In this document: positions 42,434-51,444 of the stretch, one piece after another
How positions within the stretch are numbered: the first letter of the stretch is position 1
How the letters are laid out: each line of letters begins with the position of its first letter
DNA from: RGIG2945 sp045540355
GTDB taxonomy: Bacteria; Bacillota; Clostridia; Oscillospirales; Acutalibacteraceae
Assembly (NCBI GenBank): GCA_045540355.1
Contig: JAZQHB010000057.1
Coordinates: 1 to 64,000, forward strand
Length of the DNA stretch: 64,000 bases
Direction of reading: 5' to 3'
Made by a program: the position numbers and the translations under genes
The notes under the pieces: generated by a model
Seen by the model: the letters and a program-made list of their open reading frames with translations, nothing else
The model's database searches: none
Told to the model about the DNA's origin: nothing

Positions 42434-43915
42434 ATGGATATTTCAAAATTTACCGCAACTGAGCTTTCGCAAAAAATCAAAGCGGGCGAAATTACCGTCA
42501 GACAAGCCGTAGATGCGGTTTTTAATTCAATTGACTCATATGACCCGACTTATCATTGCTACAACACAGTGTGCCGCGAAGAAGCATACAAACGAGCTGA
42601 CGAAGTGCAGAAAATGATAGACAACGGTGAGCTCAATGATTCACCGCTTGCGGGTGTGCCGGTTTCTGTAAAGGATAATATCTGCACCAAGGGCATCAGG
42701 ACAACCTGCTCTTCAAAAATGCTTGGCAACTTCATTCCGACCTATGATGCAACAGTTGTTAAAAGAATGAACGATGCGGGCATGATTATAATCGGTAAGC
42801 TCAACATGGACGAGTTTGCAATGGGCTCAACAACGGAAACATCAGCTTGGGGTAATACAAAAAATCCTTGGGATATTTCAAAAGTACCCGGTGGCTCATC
42901 AGGCGGTTCTGCTGCAGCGGTTGCTTCCGGCGAAGCTGTAATTGCCCTTGGCTCCGACACAGGCGGTTCAATCCGTCAGCCGTCAGCTTTCTGCGGAATT
43001 ACGGGCTTCAAACCGACTTACGGCTCTGTGTCCCGTTACGGACTTGTTGCGTTTGCATCATCACTTGACCAGATAGGTCCCATGACAAAAGATGTCGTTG
43101 ACTGTGCGGCTTTATATCAGATAATTTCAGGTCGTGATGAAAATGACGGCACGACAATGGATTTTGAAAAATTTGATTATAAAGAAGTGCTTGATTGCGA
43201 TATCAGCAAATTAAAAATCGGTGTACCCAACGAATATTTCGGATTTGATATTGAAGAAGGTGTCAAAGAAAGAGTAATTGAAGTGATTGAAAAATTCAAG
43301 GAAATGGGTGCTCAGGTGGAATTTTTCGATTTGCCGTTGGTGAAATATGGTATACCTACTTACTATGTAATTGCTTGTGCGGAAGCTTCCTCAAATCTTT
43401 CAAGATATGACGGAATAAAATACGGATATTCGTCAGAAAATGCAGATGATTTATTGAGTACATTCGTAAAAAGCAGAAGCGAAGGCTTCGGAATGGAAGT
43501 CAAACGCAGAGTTTTGCTCGGTAATTTTGTTTTATCTTCGGGTTATTACGATGCTTATTACAAAAAAGCTTTGCAATCAAAAAGACTTATAAATCAGGCT
43601 TTTTCGGAAGCCTTCCAAAAATATGACCTGATACTCGGTCCCGTTACGCCGACAACAGCACTTGAATTCGGCGAAATTACATCAGATAAAATGAAAATAA
43701 GACTTAACGATATTTTTGCAGTTATGGCGAATATCGCGGGAATTCCTTCAATCAGTATTCCTTGCGGATTTGACAGCGAAAACCTACCTGTCGGCCTGCA
43801 GATTATGGGTAAAGCGTTTGACGACAAGCTTGTAATGCAAGCGGCAAATGCTTATCAGCAGGTGACCGATTTTCATAAGTTCAAACCCATTCTGACAGGA
43901 GGTGCAGACAGATGA
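42434..43915 (+). CDS. gatA: Aspartyl/glutamyl-tRNA amidotransferase subunit A
   Basis: Amidase-signature glutaminase that supplies ammonia to GatB. VSVKDNICTKG holds the catalytic Lys near residue 79, and the Gly/Ser-rich PGGSSGGSAAAVASGEA with GSDTGGSIRQPSAFCG holds the Ser-cisSer-Lys triad partners near 154-180. 493 aa, full length, overlapping gatB by 4 nt. Confidence 0.97.
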   Translation: MDISKFTATELSQKIKAGEITVRQAVDAVFNSIDSYDPTYHCYNTVCREEAYKRADEVQKMIDNGELNDSPLAGVPVSVKDNICTKGIRTTCSSKMLGNFIPTYDATVVKRMNDAGMIIIGKLNMDEFAMGSTTETSAWGNTKNPWDISKVPGGSSGGSAAAVASGEAVIALGSDTGGSIRQPSAFCGITGFKPTYGSVSRYGLVAFASSLDQIGPMTKDVVDCAALYQIISGRDENDGTTMDFEKFDYKEVLDCDISKLKIGVPNEYFGFDIEEGVKERVIEVIEKFKEMGAQVEFFDLPLVKYGIPTYYVIACAEASSNLSRYDGIKYGYSSENADDLLSTFVKSRSEGFGMEVKRRVLLGNFVLSSGYYDAYYKKALQSKRLINQAFSEAFQKYDLILGPVTPTTALEFGEITSDKMKIRLNDIFAVMANIAGIPSISIPCGFDSENLPVGLQIMGKAFDDKLVMQAANAYQQVTDFHKFKPILTGGADR

Positions 43916-45339
43916 ATTATAAGGTTGTAATCGGTCTTGAAGTTCACACCGAGCTTTCAACAAAGACAAAGATTTTTTGCGGTTGTACCACACAGTTCGG
44001 CGGTGCACCGAATACTCATGTATGCGAGATTTGTTCGGGTATGCCCGGCACATTGCCGAAGCTTAACAAAAGCGTGGTTGAATATGCAATCAGAACGGGA
44101 CTTGCAACAAACTGTGAAATAACAAAATATAATAAATTCGACAGAAAGAATTATTTCTACCCCGATTTGCCGAAAGCATATCAGATTTCACAGCTCTACA
44201 TGCCGATTTGTCAGAACGGATATGTTGATATTGAAACCGAAAAGGGTAAAAAATCAATCCGCATAAAAGAAATTCACATGGAAGAAGATGCAGGAAAGCT
44301 TATTCACGATGCTTATGAAGATGCAACTTTGGTGGATTATAACCGTTGCGGTGTGCCGTTGCTTGAAATCGTAAGTGAGCCCGATTTGTGCAATGCCGAA
44401 GAAACAATCAGCTACCTTGAAAACCTCAAAGCGATATTACAGTACATCGGTGTTTCCGACTGTAAGATGCAGGAAGGCTCTTTGCGTGCCGACATAAATT
44501 TATCCGTTATGCCCGAGGGTGCAACAGAACTCGGGGTCAGAACCGAAATGAAGAATATGAATTCATTCAGAGCCATCGCAAGAGCAATTGAGGCAGAAAG
44601 TAAAAGACAGATTGAAGTTTTAGAATCGGGCGGTGTTGTAATTCAGGAAACCCGCCGATGGGACGACACAAAGGGTGAGAGCTTTGCGATGCGTTCAAAA
44701 GAAGACGCACAGGATTATAAGTATTTCCCCGAGCCCGATATACCACCTATCAGCATTACAGACGAGCAGATTGAAGATATAAGAAAAACTTTGCCCGAGT
44801 TACCCGATGCCAAGAAAAAGAGATACATCGAAACTCTGGGTCTGCCTGAATATGATACGGGTATAATAACAGGCTCCGTACACCTTGTAAGGCTTTTTGA
44901 AAAGACGGCGGAAATTTGCAAGAATCCGAAAGAAGCAGCAAACTGGATAATGGTTGAGCTTATGAAATTTTTCAACGAAAGCCGGTCGTTGCCCGAAAAT
45001 ATGAGCTTCAACGAGGATTCACTTGGCATAATTATAAATATGCTCCAAAGCGGAAAAATCAGCAGAAACACAGCAAAAAAGGTTTTTGCAGAGGTATTCA
45101 ATAACAATGTCGAGCCTGAAAAATATGTCAAGGATAACAATCTTGAGCTGTTGACAGACAATACTGCGATAAAGATTGCGGTTGAAAAAGTAATCAATGC
45201 TAATGAAAAATCAGTAAATGAGTACAAGGGCGGCAAAACTCAGGCGTTCCAATACCTTATCGGTCAGTGTATGAGAGAGTTAAAGGGTAAAGCACCCGCA
45301 CAGGAAGTCACAAAAATTTTGAAAGAACTTCTCGGATAA
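43912..45339 (+). CDS. gatB: Aspartyl/glutamyl-tRNA amidotransferase subunit B
   Basis: Kinase/transamidase subunit activating tRNA-bound Glu or Asp. VIGLEVHTELSTKTKIFC at the start, CEICSGMPGTLP, the zinc Cys pairs and the C-terminal YqeY-like tail (KTQAFQYLIGQCMRELKGKA) are all present. 475 aa, full length, with GGAGGTG inside the end of gatA. Confidence 0.97.
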   Translation: MNYKVVIGLEVHTELSTKTKIFCGCTTQFGGAPNTHVCEICSGMPGTLPKLNKSVVEYAIRTGLATNCEITKYNKFDRKNYFYPDLPKAYQISQLYMPICQNGYVDIETEKGKKSIRIKEIHMEEDAGKLIHDAYEDATLVDYNRCGVPLLEIVSEPDLCNAEETISYLENLKAILQYIGVSDCKMQEGSLRADINLSVMPEGATELGVRTEMKNMNSFRAIARAIEAESKRQIEVLESGGVVIQETRRWDDTKGESFAMRSKEDAQDYKYFPEPDIPPISITDEQIEDIRKTLPELPDAKKKRYIETLGLPEYDTGIITGSVHLVRLFEKTAEICKNPKEAANWIMVELMKFFNESRSLPENMSFNEDSLGIIINMLQSGKISRNTAKKVFAEVFNNNVEPEKYVKDNNLELLTDNTAIKIAVEKVINANEKSVNEYKGGKTQAFQYLIGQCMRELKGKAPAQEVTKILKELLG

Positions 45340-45344
45340 AAAAC

Positions 45345-45375
45345 AGCGGTTGCTGAAAAGCAATCGCTATTTTTA
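45345..45375 (+). terminator. gatCAB terminator
   Basis: AGCGGTTGCT (45345-45354) pairs with AGCAATCGCT (45359-45368), T-run follows. Confidence 0.85.
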
Positions 45376-45395
45376 ATTATGCAATAATTCTTCTG

Positions 45396-45424
45396 TTGAC
45401 CAAGGTAAATCTTTATGTTAAAAT
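45396..45424 (+). promoter_or_regulatory. Promoter of the PAP2 gene
   Basis: TTGACC (45396-45401), 17-nt spacer, TAAAAT (45419-45424). Confidence 0.7.
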
Positions 45425-45450
45425 AGAAATTAGTATAGAGGTGAGTGAAA

Positions 45451-46113
45451 GTGAAGAAATTTTTGAATAAGCTTGTGCAACCTTATTCATGGTGGCCTTT
45501 GTTTTTATGTCTTGCAGTCAATATGATAAGCTTCCAGGGAACAAGGCTTTTTAACAAAGGATTTTATCATTATAATCTGGCAATACCGATTATAGATGAT
45601 AATATTCCGCTGGTGAAATGGTGGGTTGTTATATACCTCGGTTGTTACATAATATGGATTGCAAGTTATTGGTTAGTTGCAAGAGAAGAACGCAAAATCT
45701 GCTATAACTTTTTTGCTTCTGAAATAATAGGTAAGCTTATTTGTATGCTGTTTTTTATATTCTTGCCGACAATTACAACACGCCCCGAAATAGTAGGAAC
45801 AGATATTTTTTCAGAGCTTATGAGATGGGTTTACTCGGCAGATACACCGGATAATCTTTTTCCGTCCTTGCACTGTTTTGCAAGCTGGATAGCGTGGAGA
45901 GGATTGCTTCCGTGCAAAAAAGTTCCCAAGTGGTATGTATGGGTCGCCTTCGTTTCAATGTTTCTTGTTTTCTTGTCCGTCTTATTTACAAAACAACATT
46001 GGATTATCGATATTTTCGGGGGCATCGCAGTTGCAGAGCTCGGAATACTTATTGCTAAATATACAAAGGCATACAGATTCTTTGATGTTAAAAAATTCAG
46101 ACATCTTCCGTAA
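45451..46113 (+). CDS. PAP2-superfamily membrane protein
   Basis: 220-aa protein with about five transmembrane segments. FPSLHCFASWI near residue 136 and KQHWIIDIFGG near 180 are the second and third motifs of the PAP2/inositolphosphotransferase superfamily with both active-site His residues. Probable lipid phosphatase or phosphotransferase. GTG at 45451 follows GAGGTGA; a GTG at 45445 overlaps that site. Confidence 0.82.
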   Translation: MKKFLNKLVQPYSWWPLFLCLAVNMISFQGTRLFNKGFYHYNLAIPIIDDNIPLVKWWVVIYLGCYIIWIASYWLVAREERKICYNFFASEIIGKLICMLFFIFLPTITTRPEIVGTDIFSELMRWVYSADTPDNLFPSLHCFASWIAWRGLLPCKKVPKWYVWVAFVSMFLVFLSVLFTKQHWIIDIFGGIAVAELGILIAKYTKAYRFFDVKKFRHLP

Positions 46114-46120
46114 AAACATA

Positions 46121-46158
46121 GGGGCTGTAAAAAACGAAAGTTTTTTTACAGCCCCTTT
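46121..46158. terminator. Bidirectional terminator
   Basis: GGGGCTGTAAAAAA pairs with TTTTTTACAGCCCC, between convergent PAP2 and S24 repressor genes. Confidence 0.9.
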
Positions 46159-46750
46159 AATTAAATTTTGCTCTTAATTCCACTACTTTTCCTATAATGG
46201 TGACGGGTAAATTCAGAACTTCTTCGCTTGTGTATATAATCGGTTCGTATGATGCATTGAGGGATACAAGCATAAGATTGGTTTCTTTTTTGAAAACCTT
46301 TTTAACGGTTGCATCGCTGCCGTTTACAAGAACAACCGCAATGTCGCCGTTTGTGATGTCAGACTGTTTACGGACGATGACAACATCAGCCGGACAGAAT
46401 CTCGGCAACATACTGTCACCTTTAATTCTTAATGCAAAATGCTCTCCGCTTGCAGCCATCTGCGGAGTAATCTCTTCGTAATCTAAAATTTCTTCGACCG
46501 CTTCAATGGGGATTCCCGCTTTTACATAACCTAAAACAGGAACCAGATGCTTCATCTTATTATGATTTTTACCGAGAAGCAGGTCGACCGAAACATTGAA
46601 ATAATCCGATAAAAGTGAAAGCATATCGGCATCGGGTGAGGTCCTGCCTTTTTCCCATTGACTGATTGCAGTCTGATGCACGCCACAGATTTTAGCAAGC
46701 TCAAGCTGTGAAAGACCTCTTTTTAATCTGAGTTCACGGATAATATTCAT
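46157..46750 (-). CDS. CI/LexA-like repressor with HTH and S24 peptidase domain
   Basis: N-terminal XRE HTH (LRLKRGLSQLELAKICGVHQTAISQWEKGRTSP) and C-terminal S24 domain with Ser in GDSMLPRF (near residue 113) and Lys in ATVKKVF (near residue 149), the self-cleavage dyad activated by RecA filaments during SOS in phage CI and LexA. An AG-type cleavage site is plausible in the linker near VKAG. Divergent from the phage-like operon, with both -35 boxes inside one inverted repeat. Likely its DNA-damage-responsive switch. Confidence 0.88.
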   Translation of the reverse strand: MNIIRELRLKRGLSQLELAKICGVHQTAISQWEKGRTSPDADMLSLLSDYFNVSVDLLLGKNHNKMKHLVPVLGYVKAGIPIEAVEEILDYEEITPQMAASGEHFALRIKGDSMLPRFCPADVVIVRKQSDITNGDIAVVLVNGSDATVKKVFKKETNLMLVSLNASYEPIIYTSEEVLNLPVTIIGKVVELRAKFN

Positions 46751-46778
46751 TGTTACACCTCTTAATTGGATTGATAAT

Positions 46779-46863
46779 ATTATGAACTAATCTATTAAAA
46801 AAGTCAATAGTTTTAGAGAATATTAGTAAAACTATTGACAAATAATAAAATTACTATTATAAT
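46779..46863. promoter_or_regulatory. Overlapping divergent promoters with shared operator
   Basis: Inverted repeat GTCAATAGTTTTA (46803-46815) / TAAAACTATTGAC (46827-46839). Its outer ends are the two -35 boxes. Rightward: TTGACA (46835-46840), 17 nt, TATAAT (46858-46863). Leftward on the minus strand: TTGACT (46807-46802), 17 nt, CATAAT (46784-46779). Repressor binding would close both promoters. Confidence 0.75.
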
Positions 46864-46899
46864 AATAGTTGTGGTATTCGAACACACAAGAAAATATTT

Positions 46900-46944
46900 T
46901 AAGACTAACTCTCGATTTCACGGGGGTGGGTCTTATTTTTTTTC
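46900..46944 (+). terminator. Possible attenuator in the phage-operon leader
   Basis: TAAGAC (46900-46905) pairs with GTCTTA (46930-46935) and is followed by T8, between the promoter and the first gene. A second hairpin ATCGGC/GCCGAT (46954-46968) follows. Confidence 0.5.
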
Positions 46945-47014
46945 GCTTATTACATCGGCTCTGCCGATATATCGTTGCGAAGTCGAAGACTTTGCTTGTG
47001 GAAGGGGGTGTAAG

Positions 47015-47623
47015 ATGAGAGTATACTTAACGGCTTCGGCATTGGAAAATGAGCTCAGTATAGAGGCTTACGACAACTGGTTAAAATCGGAGCATGAAAC
47101 TCAAGAAGAGTTTATCGAAAGAAAACGAGGTGTGGACTTAGCTGACCTTGTGCAAATCGTGATAGAAGAAAAGCTGAATGATAAAGAGAAAACGACAATA
47201 AGAGGATTTTGGTTCAAGGGAATGACACCCAAGGAAATTGCTTTGAAATCAAATTCGAGTGTTTCAAATATTTATAAAATTCTCAATAATGCCGAGAAGA
47301 AAATCCGTATGTATCTTGAATATGTGATAGTTTATCAGAATCAGCTGATAAAGCGGGAGTTGATTCCTGTCAGCGTAAGACAAGCGATATCGGATGCTGC
47401 AGTAAAGAAAATGAAGTGCAAAAGCATAGGAGAAAGGCTTAAAAAACTTAGGGTGAATGAAAATATCCCGATTCGGAGGCTTGAATCTTCTATGCAGATG
47501 CAGACAGGCAGATTAGAATTTTTGGAAAAGGGGAGGTCTTTGCCGACAACTTCGGAATTGATTAAACTAACGGCTTTTTTTAATACCACGGCAGATTACA
47601 TTTTATTTGGGAAGGAAGGATGA
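47015..47623 (+). CDS. Sigma-70-region-4-like/XRE fusion regulator (202 aa)
   Basis: The middle section (LNDKEKTTIRGFWFKGMTPKEIALKSNSSVSNIYKILNNAEKKI) resembles sigma-factor region 4 or a phage late-activator HTH, while the C-terminus (IGERLKKLRVNENIPIRRLESSMQMQTGRLEFLEKGRSLPTTSELIKL, in parts) is a Cro/CI-type HTH. ATG 47015 after GAAGGGGGTG. First gene of the operon repressed by the S24 protein, so likely an activator of the downstream lysis/tail genes. Confidence 0.72.
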   Translation: MRVYLTASALENELSIEAYDNWLKSEHETQEEFIERKRGVDLADLVQIVIEEKLNDKEKTTIRGFWFKGMTPKEIALKSNSSVSNIYKILNNAEKKIRMYLEYVIVYQNQLIKRELIPVSVRQAISDAAVKKMKCKSIGERLKKLRVNENIPIRRLESSMQMQTGRLEFLEKGRSLPTTSELIKLTAFFNTTADYILFGKEG

Positions 47624-47628
47624 AATTT

Positions 47629-47868
47629 ATGACTAAAACATTGGACAGACTGGCGGACGAATACATTGAGGCGATCGAATATCACGATTATTTGATTGAA
47701 AAGTATAAGGAAAAACTGGAACTCGCTTTAAAAAAGCGAAAAGACCATGATGAGATAATAAATACAAAAAGAATGCTGTGTGAGCTGCACAGACAAAGAG
47801 GTGAAATGGTACAGACCGTATATAAATTGAAAAATTATTACAAATTCAGCAGAAAGGAATCAGCATGA
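47629..47868 (+). CDS. Small helical protein (79 aa)
   Basis: Charged, predicted long helical hairpin (LADEYIEAIEYHDYLIEKYKEKLELALKKRKDHDE). ATG 47629 lies eight bases after AAGGAAGGA; an ATG at 47620 sits inside that site. It overlaps the next gene by 4 nt. Resembles small coiled-coil proteins in phage operons, but no family is recognised. Confidence 0.6.
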   Translation: MTKTLDRLADEYIEAIEYHDYLIEKYKEKLELALKKRKDHDEIINTKRMLCELHRQRGEMVQTVYKLKNYYKFSRKESA

Positions 47869-49169
47869 GAAAAATAAATGTAAAAATAAATGACAACAAA
47901 AGTGTAGATCTAAGCCAGGATGTCATCGGTTATGTCGAAGAAAGCAAAGCAACGCAGTTGACGATAATTCTCAACACAGAATTGCAATCTGACGAAATTG
48001 ATTACCATGTAGTTAATTTCAGACACGGCGAAAATGATGAGAAAATGGTATCGCAGCGAATCTTTAAGCTAACAAACGGAGAGGACGAAGAAGCGACAGA
48101 TGCATACAGAAAAGATGACAAGTTAATTTTAGTTTTACCTCAGTATGTGACAAGATACCCGATTGTTTATGCTCAGGTGGAGGGTCATATCCTCGGTGTG
48201 AATTCCGTTACATTCGAAGAAGAAATTAAAACTATAATCAAATCTCCGATGTTTTTAATGAAGCTTGATGAATCTATTGTCGGCGATAGTGGTGAGTTTT
48301 CTTCAAGGGTTGAGGGTATATTTGCAGAAATATATGACATTGAATCACATATTGAAATGATAAGACCGATGATTGACCTGATAGCCGACGGACTTGCATG
48401 GGAAGACATCATAGGCATTTCAAAACCCAAGCTTGAAGCGAGCAACGGAGAAAACAGTTTAGTTATCGGAGATACCGTGAACTCCGTAGCAAATGGTGAT
48501 TATTCTGTAGCGATAGGGAAAAATCTAAAGGCTTATGGTGACAGCAGTGTTATAGTAGGGAAAAACGGTTTTGCGATAGACGGCGTTACCTTTGCGGTTG
48601 CTAACGGAACAGAAGAAAACCCGAAGCTGTTATTTGAAGTCGCAACGGTCGATTCAACTTTTTATGTAAAGCTTTACGGGGTTACTCCTGAGCTTACCGC
48701 ACCGAACCATGCAATCCCAACGATACAATGGGTTAAAAATTACATAGGTGCGGATGTTTATCCGAGGTATGATACGAACATATCTGAGATTATGAATGAC
48801 ATCGAAGAATTGAAAAATGATTTGCCCGACGGTCTTGACCAGGTATCAAAAGAAGTTCTTGAAGTTAGAGATTACCTTCAGAATCAGATATTTACAAATA
48901 CACCGACAGTTTCAATACCGCTTATTCTGACACAAAACGGATGGAGTTTAAATCAAAACGGAAAGTATACGCAGACGGTGTTATCTCCAATAAACACCAA
49001 CAGACGAAATGAAATTGATGTAGATATTGAATCAATAGAGGAATGGAGCAACTGTTTTGTTCTTGCAACAAGTGAGAATGAGAATGGTGTTGTCTTTGAA
49101 GCTGACGAAGTACCCTCGAAAAATTTACAATTCAGAATAACATCGACGGAGGTAAATTATGCTGTGTAA
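47865..49169 (+). CDS. Phage baseplate/tail-fibre protein, BppU-like N-terminus
   Basis: The N-terminal ~130 residues (KINVKINDNKSVDLSQDVIGYVE, then a beta-rich segment) resemble the N-terminal domain of BppU-type baseplate upper proteins. Residues ~200-245 contain YadA-head-like repeats (ANGDYSVAIGKN, AYGDSSVIVGKN), and a helical region near 320-345 suggests trimerisation. The C-terminus is a beta-sandwich-like receptor-facing tip. 434 aa; overlaps the LRR gene by 11 nt. Confidence 0.72.
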   Translation: MRKINVKINDNKSVDLSQDVIGYVEESKATQLTIILNTELQSDEIDYHVVNFRHGENDEKMVSQRIFKLTNGEDEEATDAYRKDDKLILVLPQYVTRYPIVYAQVEGHILGVNSVTFEEEIKTIIKSPMFLMKLDESIVGDSGEFSSRVEGIFAEIYDIESHIEMIRPMIDLIADGLAWEDIIGISKPKLEASNGENSLVIGDTVNSVANGDYSVAIGKNLKAYGDSSVIVGKNGFAIDGVTFAVANGTEENPKLLFEVATVDSTFYVKLYGVTPELTAPNHAIPTIQWVKNYIGADVYPRYDTNISEIMNDIEELKNDLPDGLDQVSKEVLEVRDYLQNQIFTNTPTVSIPLILTQNGWSLNQNGKYTQTVLSPINTNRRNEIDVDIESIEEWSNCFVLATSENENGVVFEADEVPSKNLQFRITSTEVNYAV

Positions 49170-50487
49170 TAAAATAATTTCTCCTGCCAATTCGGAGAAA
49201 AAAGGAATGCCGAAAGAATGGGAGTTTTTTCGTAATCTTGCGAATGAAAATGAAAGTGCATTTTTAATTGCAAACGGTGGAATTGATACCATTGCATTTA
49301 CCGCTGATGAGGAATTTATGATGAAAATATACGGCGGTGAAGATGGCACGGAATTGCTTTTTACATTCTATTCGGGGAGTAGTAAAAAAATTGACCTCTG
49401 GAATATTGACCCGATAAATTATCCTTTGCCGACAGGACTTGTGTTTTCACTTCTGAACGGCAAGGCATATTCAGATGAAAAATTGGGAGAGGTTGAGTTG
49501 TTTACGGTTGTAACATCAAAAACCGATGGCAGTCCCGTGGGTGTTGCAGTAGCAGAAACAGAATACAGTACAATCGGTTTGCCGTATTACAGAGTGTTAG
49601 CCTGCGATTTGAATATTCCTGCAGAGTCTGCAACAAGAGGTTGTGTGAAAAACACTCTTGATTTGGAGTATGTCTTCTTTAAAAGTTCAATGTCTGCAAT
49701 ACCTGCTTATGCTTTTCAGAATTCAGGACTCAGAGAGTGTAATATTCCCGAAAATATCACACAACTCAGCACGGCAGCGTTCTACGGTACACCGATAGAA
49801 AAAATTTATATACCTGACGGAGTAACCTTTTTAGGCGAGTACTTGTTTGCTCAATGCAGCTACTTAAAAGAAGTTCATCTTCCGACAGGTGCGACAACCG
49901 TCAATGCGGCTATGTTCAGCGGATGCACATCGCTTGCTAAAATAGAAATACCGCAGAATTATACAAAGATAGCTGATACGGCATTTTACGGATGCAGGTC
50001 ATTAAAAGAAGTAGATTTGCATAGCGGAATAAATGATTTTCACCCTAATTTACTGTTTTCAAATTGCGATGTCCTTGACAGAATTGAATATCACGGTACC
50101 GTTACAAAAGCGAGAGACGGAAGTGATTTTGCATCGAACTGTCATCAGTTAAGATATATTGATATGCCTAATGTAAGACTTAAGGCGTTCGGTTGTCAGG
50201 GTAAAAATGCATCTGCGAAAAATAAAATCGGCTATGCAGACACAGAAGGAAGAGAAGCGATTGTTCTTGATTGGGCAAATTTCGAAACAGGAACAACGGC
50301 AGCAACAGTTTGGAACACATCTTACACCTGTCTGTTGGAAACTGACTATCTTTCAATATTTAATCATTTTTATGAAAACGGAAAAGTTTTTTCGGGAAAG
50401 AATTTTATAATAACAGGTTCAGACGGTGCGACAGATACGGTGAGAGATTTTATTACCGATAAGCTTGGTGCCGTTTGCGTAGGATAG
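49159..50487 (+). CDS. BspA-like leucine-rich repeat protein in the phage module (442 aa)
   Basis: The N-terminal ~150 residues have no recognised domain. Residues ~155-330 contain LRR_5 repeats (IPAYAFQNSGLRECNIPENITQL, IYIPDGVTFLGEYLFAQCSYLKEVHLP, each cited in part). No signal peptide. Located between the tail-fibre and endolysin genes, so it is probably a receptor-binding or host-range component built from the same repeat as the host's secreted LRR protein at 38149. Confidence 0.78.
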   Translation: MLCNKIISPANSEKKGMPKEWEFFRNLANENESAFLIANGGIDTIAFTADEEFMMKIYGGEDGTELLFTFYSGSSKKIDLWNIDPINYPLPTGLVFSLLNGKAYSDEKLGEVELFTVVTSKTDGSPVGVAVAETEYSTIGLPYYRVLACDLNIPAESATRGCVKNTLDLEYVFFKSSMSAIPAYAFQNSGLRECNIPENITQLSTAAFYGTPIEKIYIPDGVTFLGEYLFAQCSYLKEVHLPTGATTVNAAMFSGCTSLAKIEIPQNYTKIADTAFYGCRSLKEVDLHSGINDFHPNLLFSNCDVLDRIEYHGTVTKARDGSDFASNCHQLRYIDMPNVRLKAFGCQGKNASAKNKIGYADTEGREAIVLDWANFETGTTAATVWNTSYTCLLETDYLSIFNHFYENGKVFSGKNFIITGSDGATDTVRDFITDKLGAVCVG

Positions 50488-50498
50488 GAGGAATATTT

Positions 50499-50690
50499 TT
50501 GAAAGAAGTAAAAATTGCGTCAAGCGGTAAAATCCTCGCAACTGCAATCGGTGAGGAGTTAATTATCACAGACAGAGTGCAGGCTCCTCAAGGCGGAGAT
50601 TTATCGCATTGGTTAGAATTTGATAATGAACATGAAGCGAGATTGCACTTCGGAATATTTGAGGAAAAGGAGGTAGGCTTATTTGGTTAA
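50499..50690 (+). CDS. Small phage-module protein (63 aa)
   Basis: TTG start at 50499 seven bases after AGGAGG; the frame upstream overlaps the LRR gene. Sequence EVKIASSGKILATAIGEELIITDRVQ is beta-rich. Overlaps the endolysin start by 8 nt. Position between receptor-binding and lysis genes resembles small tail-associated proteins of Gram-positive phages. Not otherwise recognised. Confidence 0.6.
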   Translation: MKEVKIASSGKILATAIGEELIITDRVQAPQGGDLSHWLEFDNEHEARLHFGIFEEKEVGLFG

Positions 50691-51444
50691 AACATATTCT
50701 TTAAAGACAAACGGCAATTTGAAGCTTTCGGAGAATTTTAAGGTGTCGGAATTTCGCTGCAACGACGGAAGCGATAAAATACTCATAGATACTGACCTTG
50801 TTGAATTGTTGCAGAAAATCAGGGATAAGTTCAAAAAGCCGATAAACATAAACAGCGGATACAGAACACCGACCTACAACGCAAAAATCGGTGGTGCGGA
50901 TAATTCTTATCATACACTCGGTCGTGCAGCTGATATTGCGGTTTCCGGTATTTCGCCTCAGGATGTTGCAGAGTATTGCGAAAGCATCGGAGTAAGAGGA
51001 ATCGGTTGCGGTGCTAATTATGTTCATGTAGATACAAGAACAACAATATATTACTGGAGATATGTCGGAACAACAACCCGTACTTATCCCGTAAGTACCT
51101 TTATTGAAAGTAATGCAGCGATAATAAAAACAATTCAGAGGTTTTTGAATTCAAATTATTCATTGACTCTCAGCGTTGACGGGATTGTAGGAAGCAAAAC
51201 AAAAGCAGCGATAAAAAATGCGTTAAAAAATAATAACGGAGTTGTAAAGATGAATTCTGTAGGAAAGTCTGTATATCTTCTGCAATCGGCATTATATTCT
51301 CTTAACTATGACCCGAAAGGCTTTGACGGAATTTTCGGTAACGGAACAAAACTTGCGGTAGTAAGTTTTCAAAAAGAGAAGAAGTTGTCACCTGACGGAA
51401 TAGTCGGTGAAAAAACTTGGGCGGCTCTGAAAGAGGTGCTGTGA
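50683..51444 (+). CDS. Endolysin: M15 peptidase plus peptidoglycan-binding domain
   Basis: Residues ~15-125 are a peptidase M15A domain (NINSGYRTPTYNAKIGGADNSYHTLGRAADIAV, with the zinc ligands in SYHTLGRAAD and VHVDTR). The C-terminus is a PG_binding_1 domain with two repeats (SVDGIVGSKTKAAIKNAL, GFDGIFGNGTKLAVVSFQKE). TTG start at 50683, eight bases after AAAGGAGGT. No signal peptide, as expected for a holin-dependent lysin. It would cut peptide cross-links of host peptidoglycan. Confidence 0.88.
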   Translation: MVKTYSLKTNGNLKLSENFKVSEFRCNDGSDKILIDTDLVELLQKIRDKFKKPININSGYRTPTYNAKIGGADNSYHTLGRAADIAVSGISPQDVAEYCESIGVRGIGCGANYVHVDTRTTIYYWRYVGTTTRTYPVSTFIESNAAIIKTIQRFLNSNYSLTLSVDGIVGSKTKAAIKNALKNNNGVVKMNSVGKSVYLLQSALYSLNYDPKGFDGIFGNGTKLAVVSFQKEKKLSPDGIVGEKTWAALKEVL

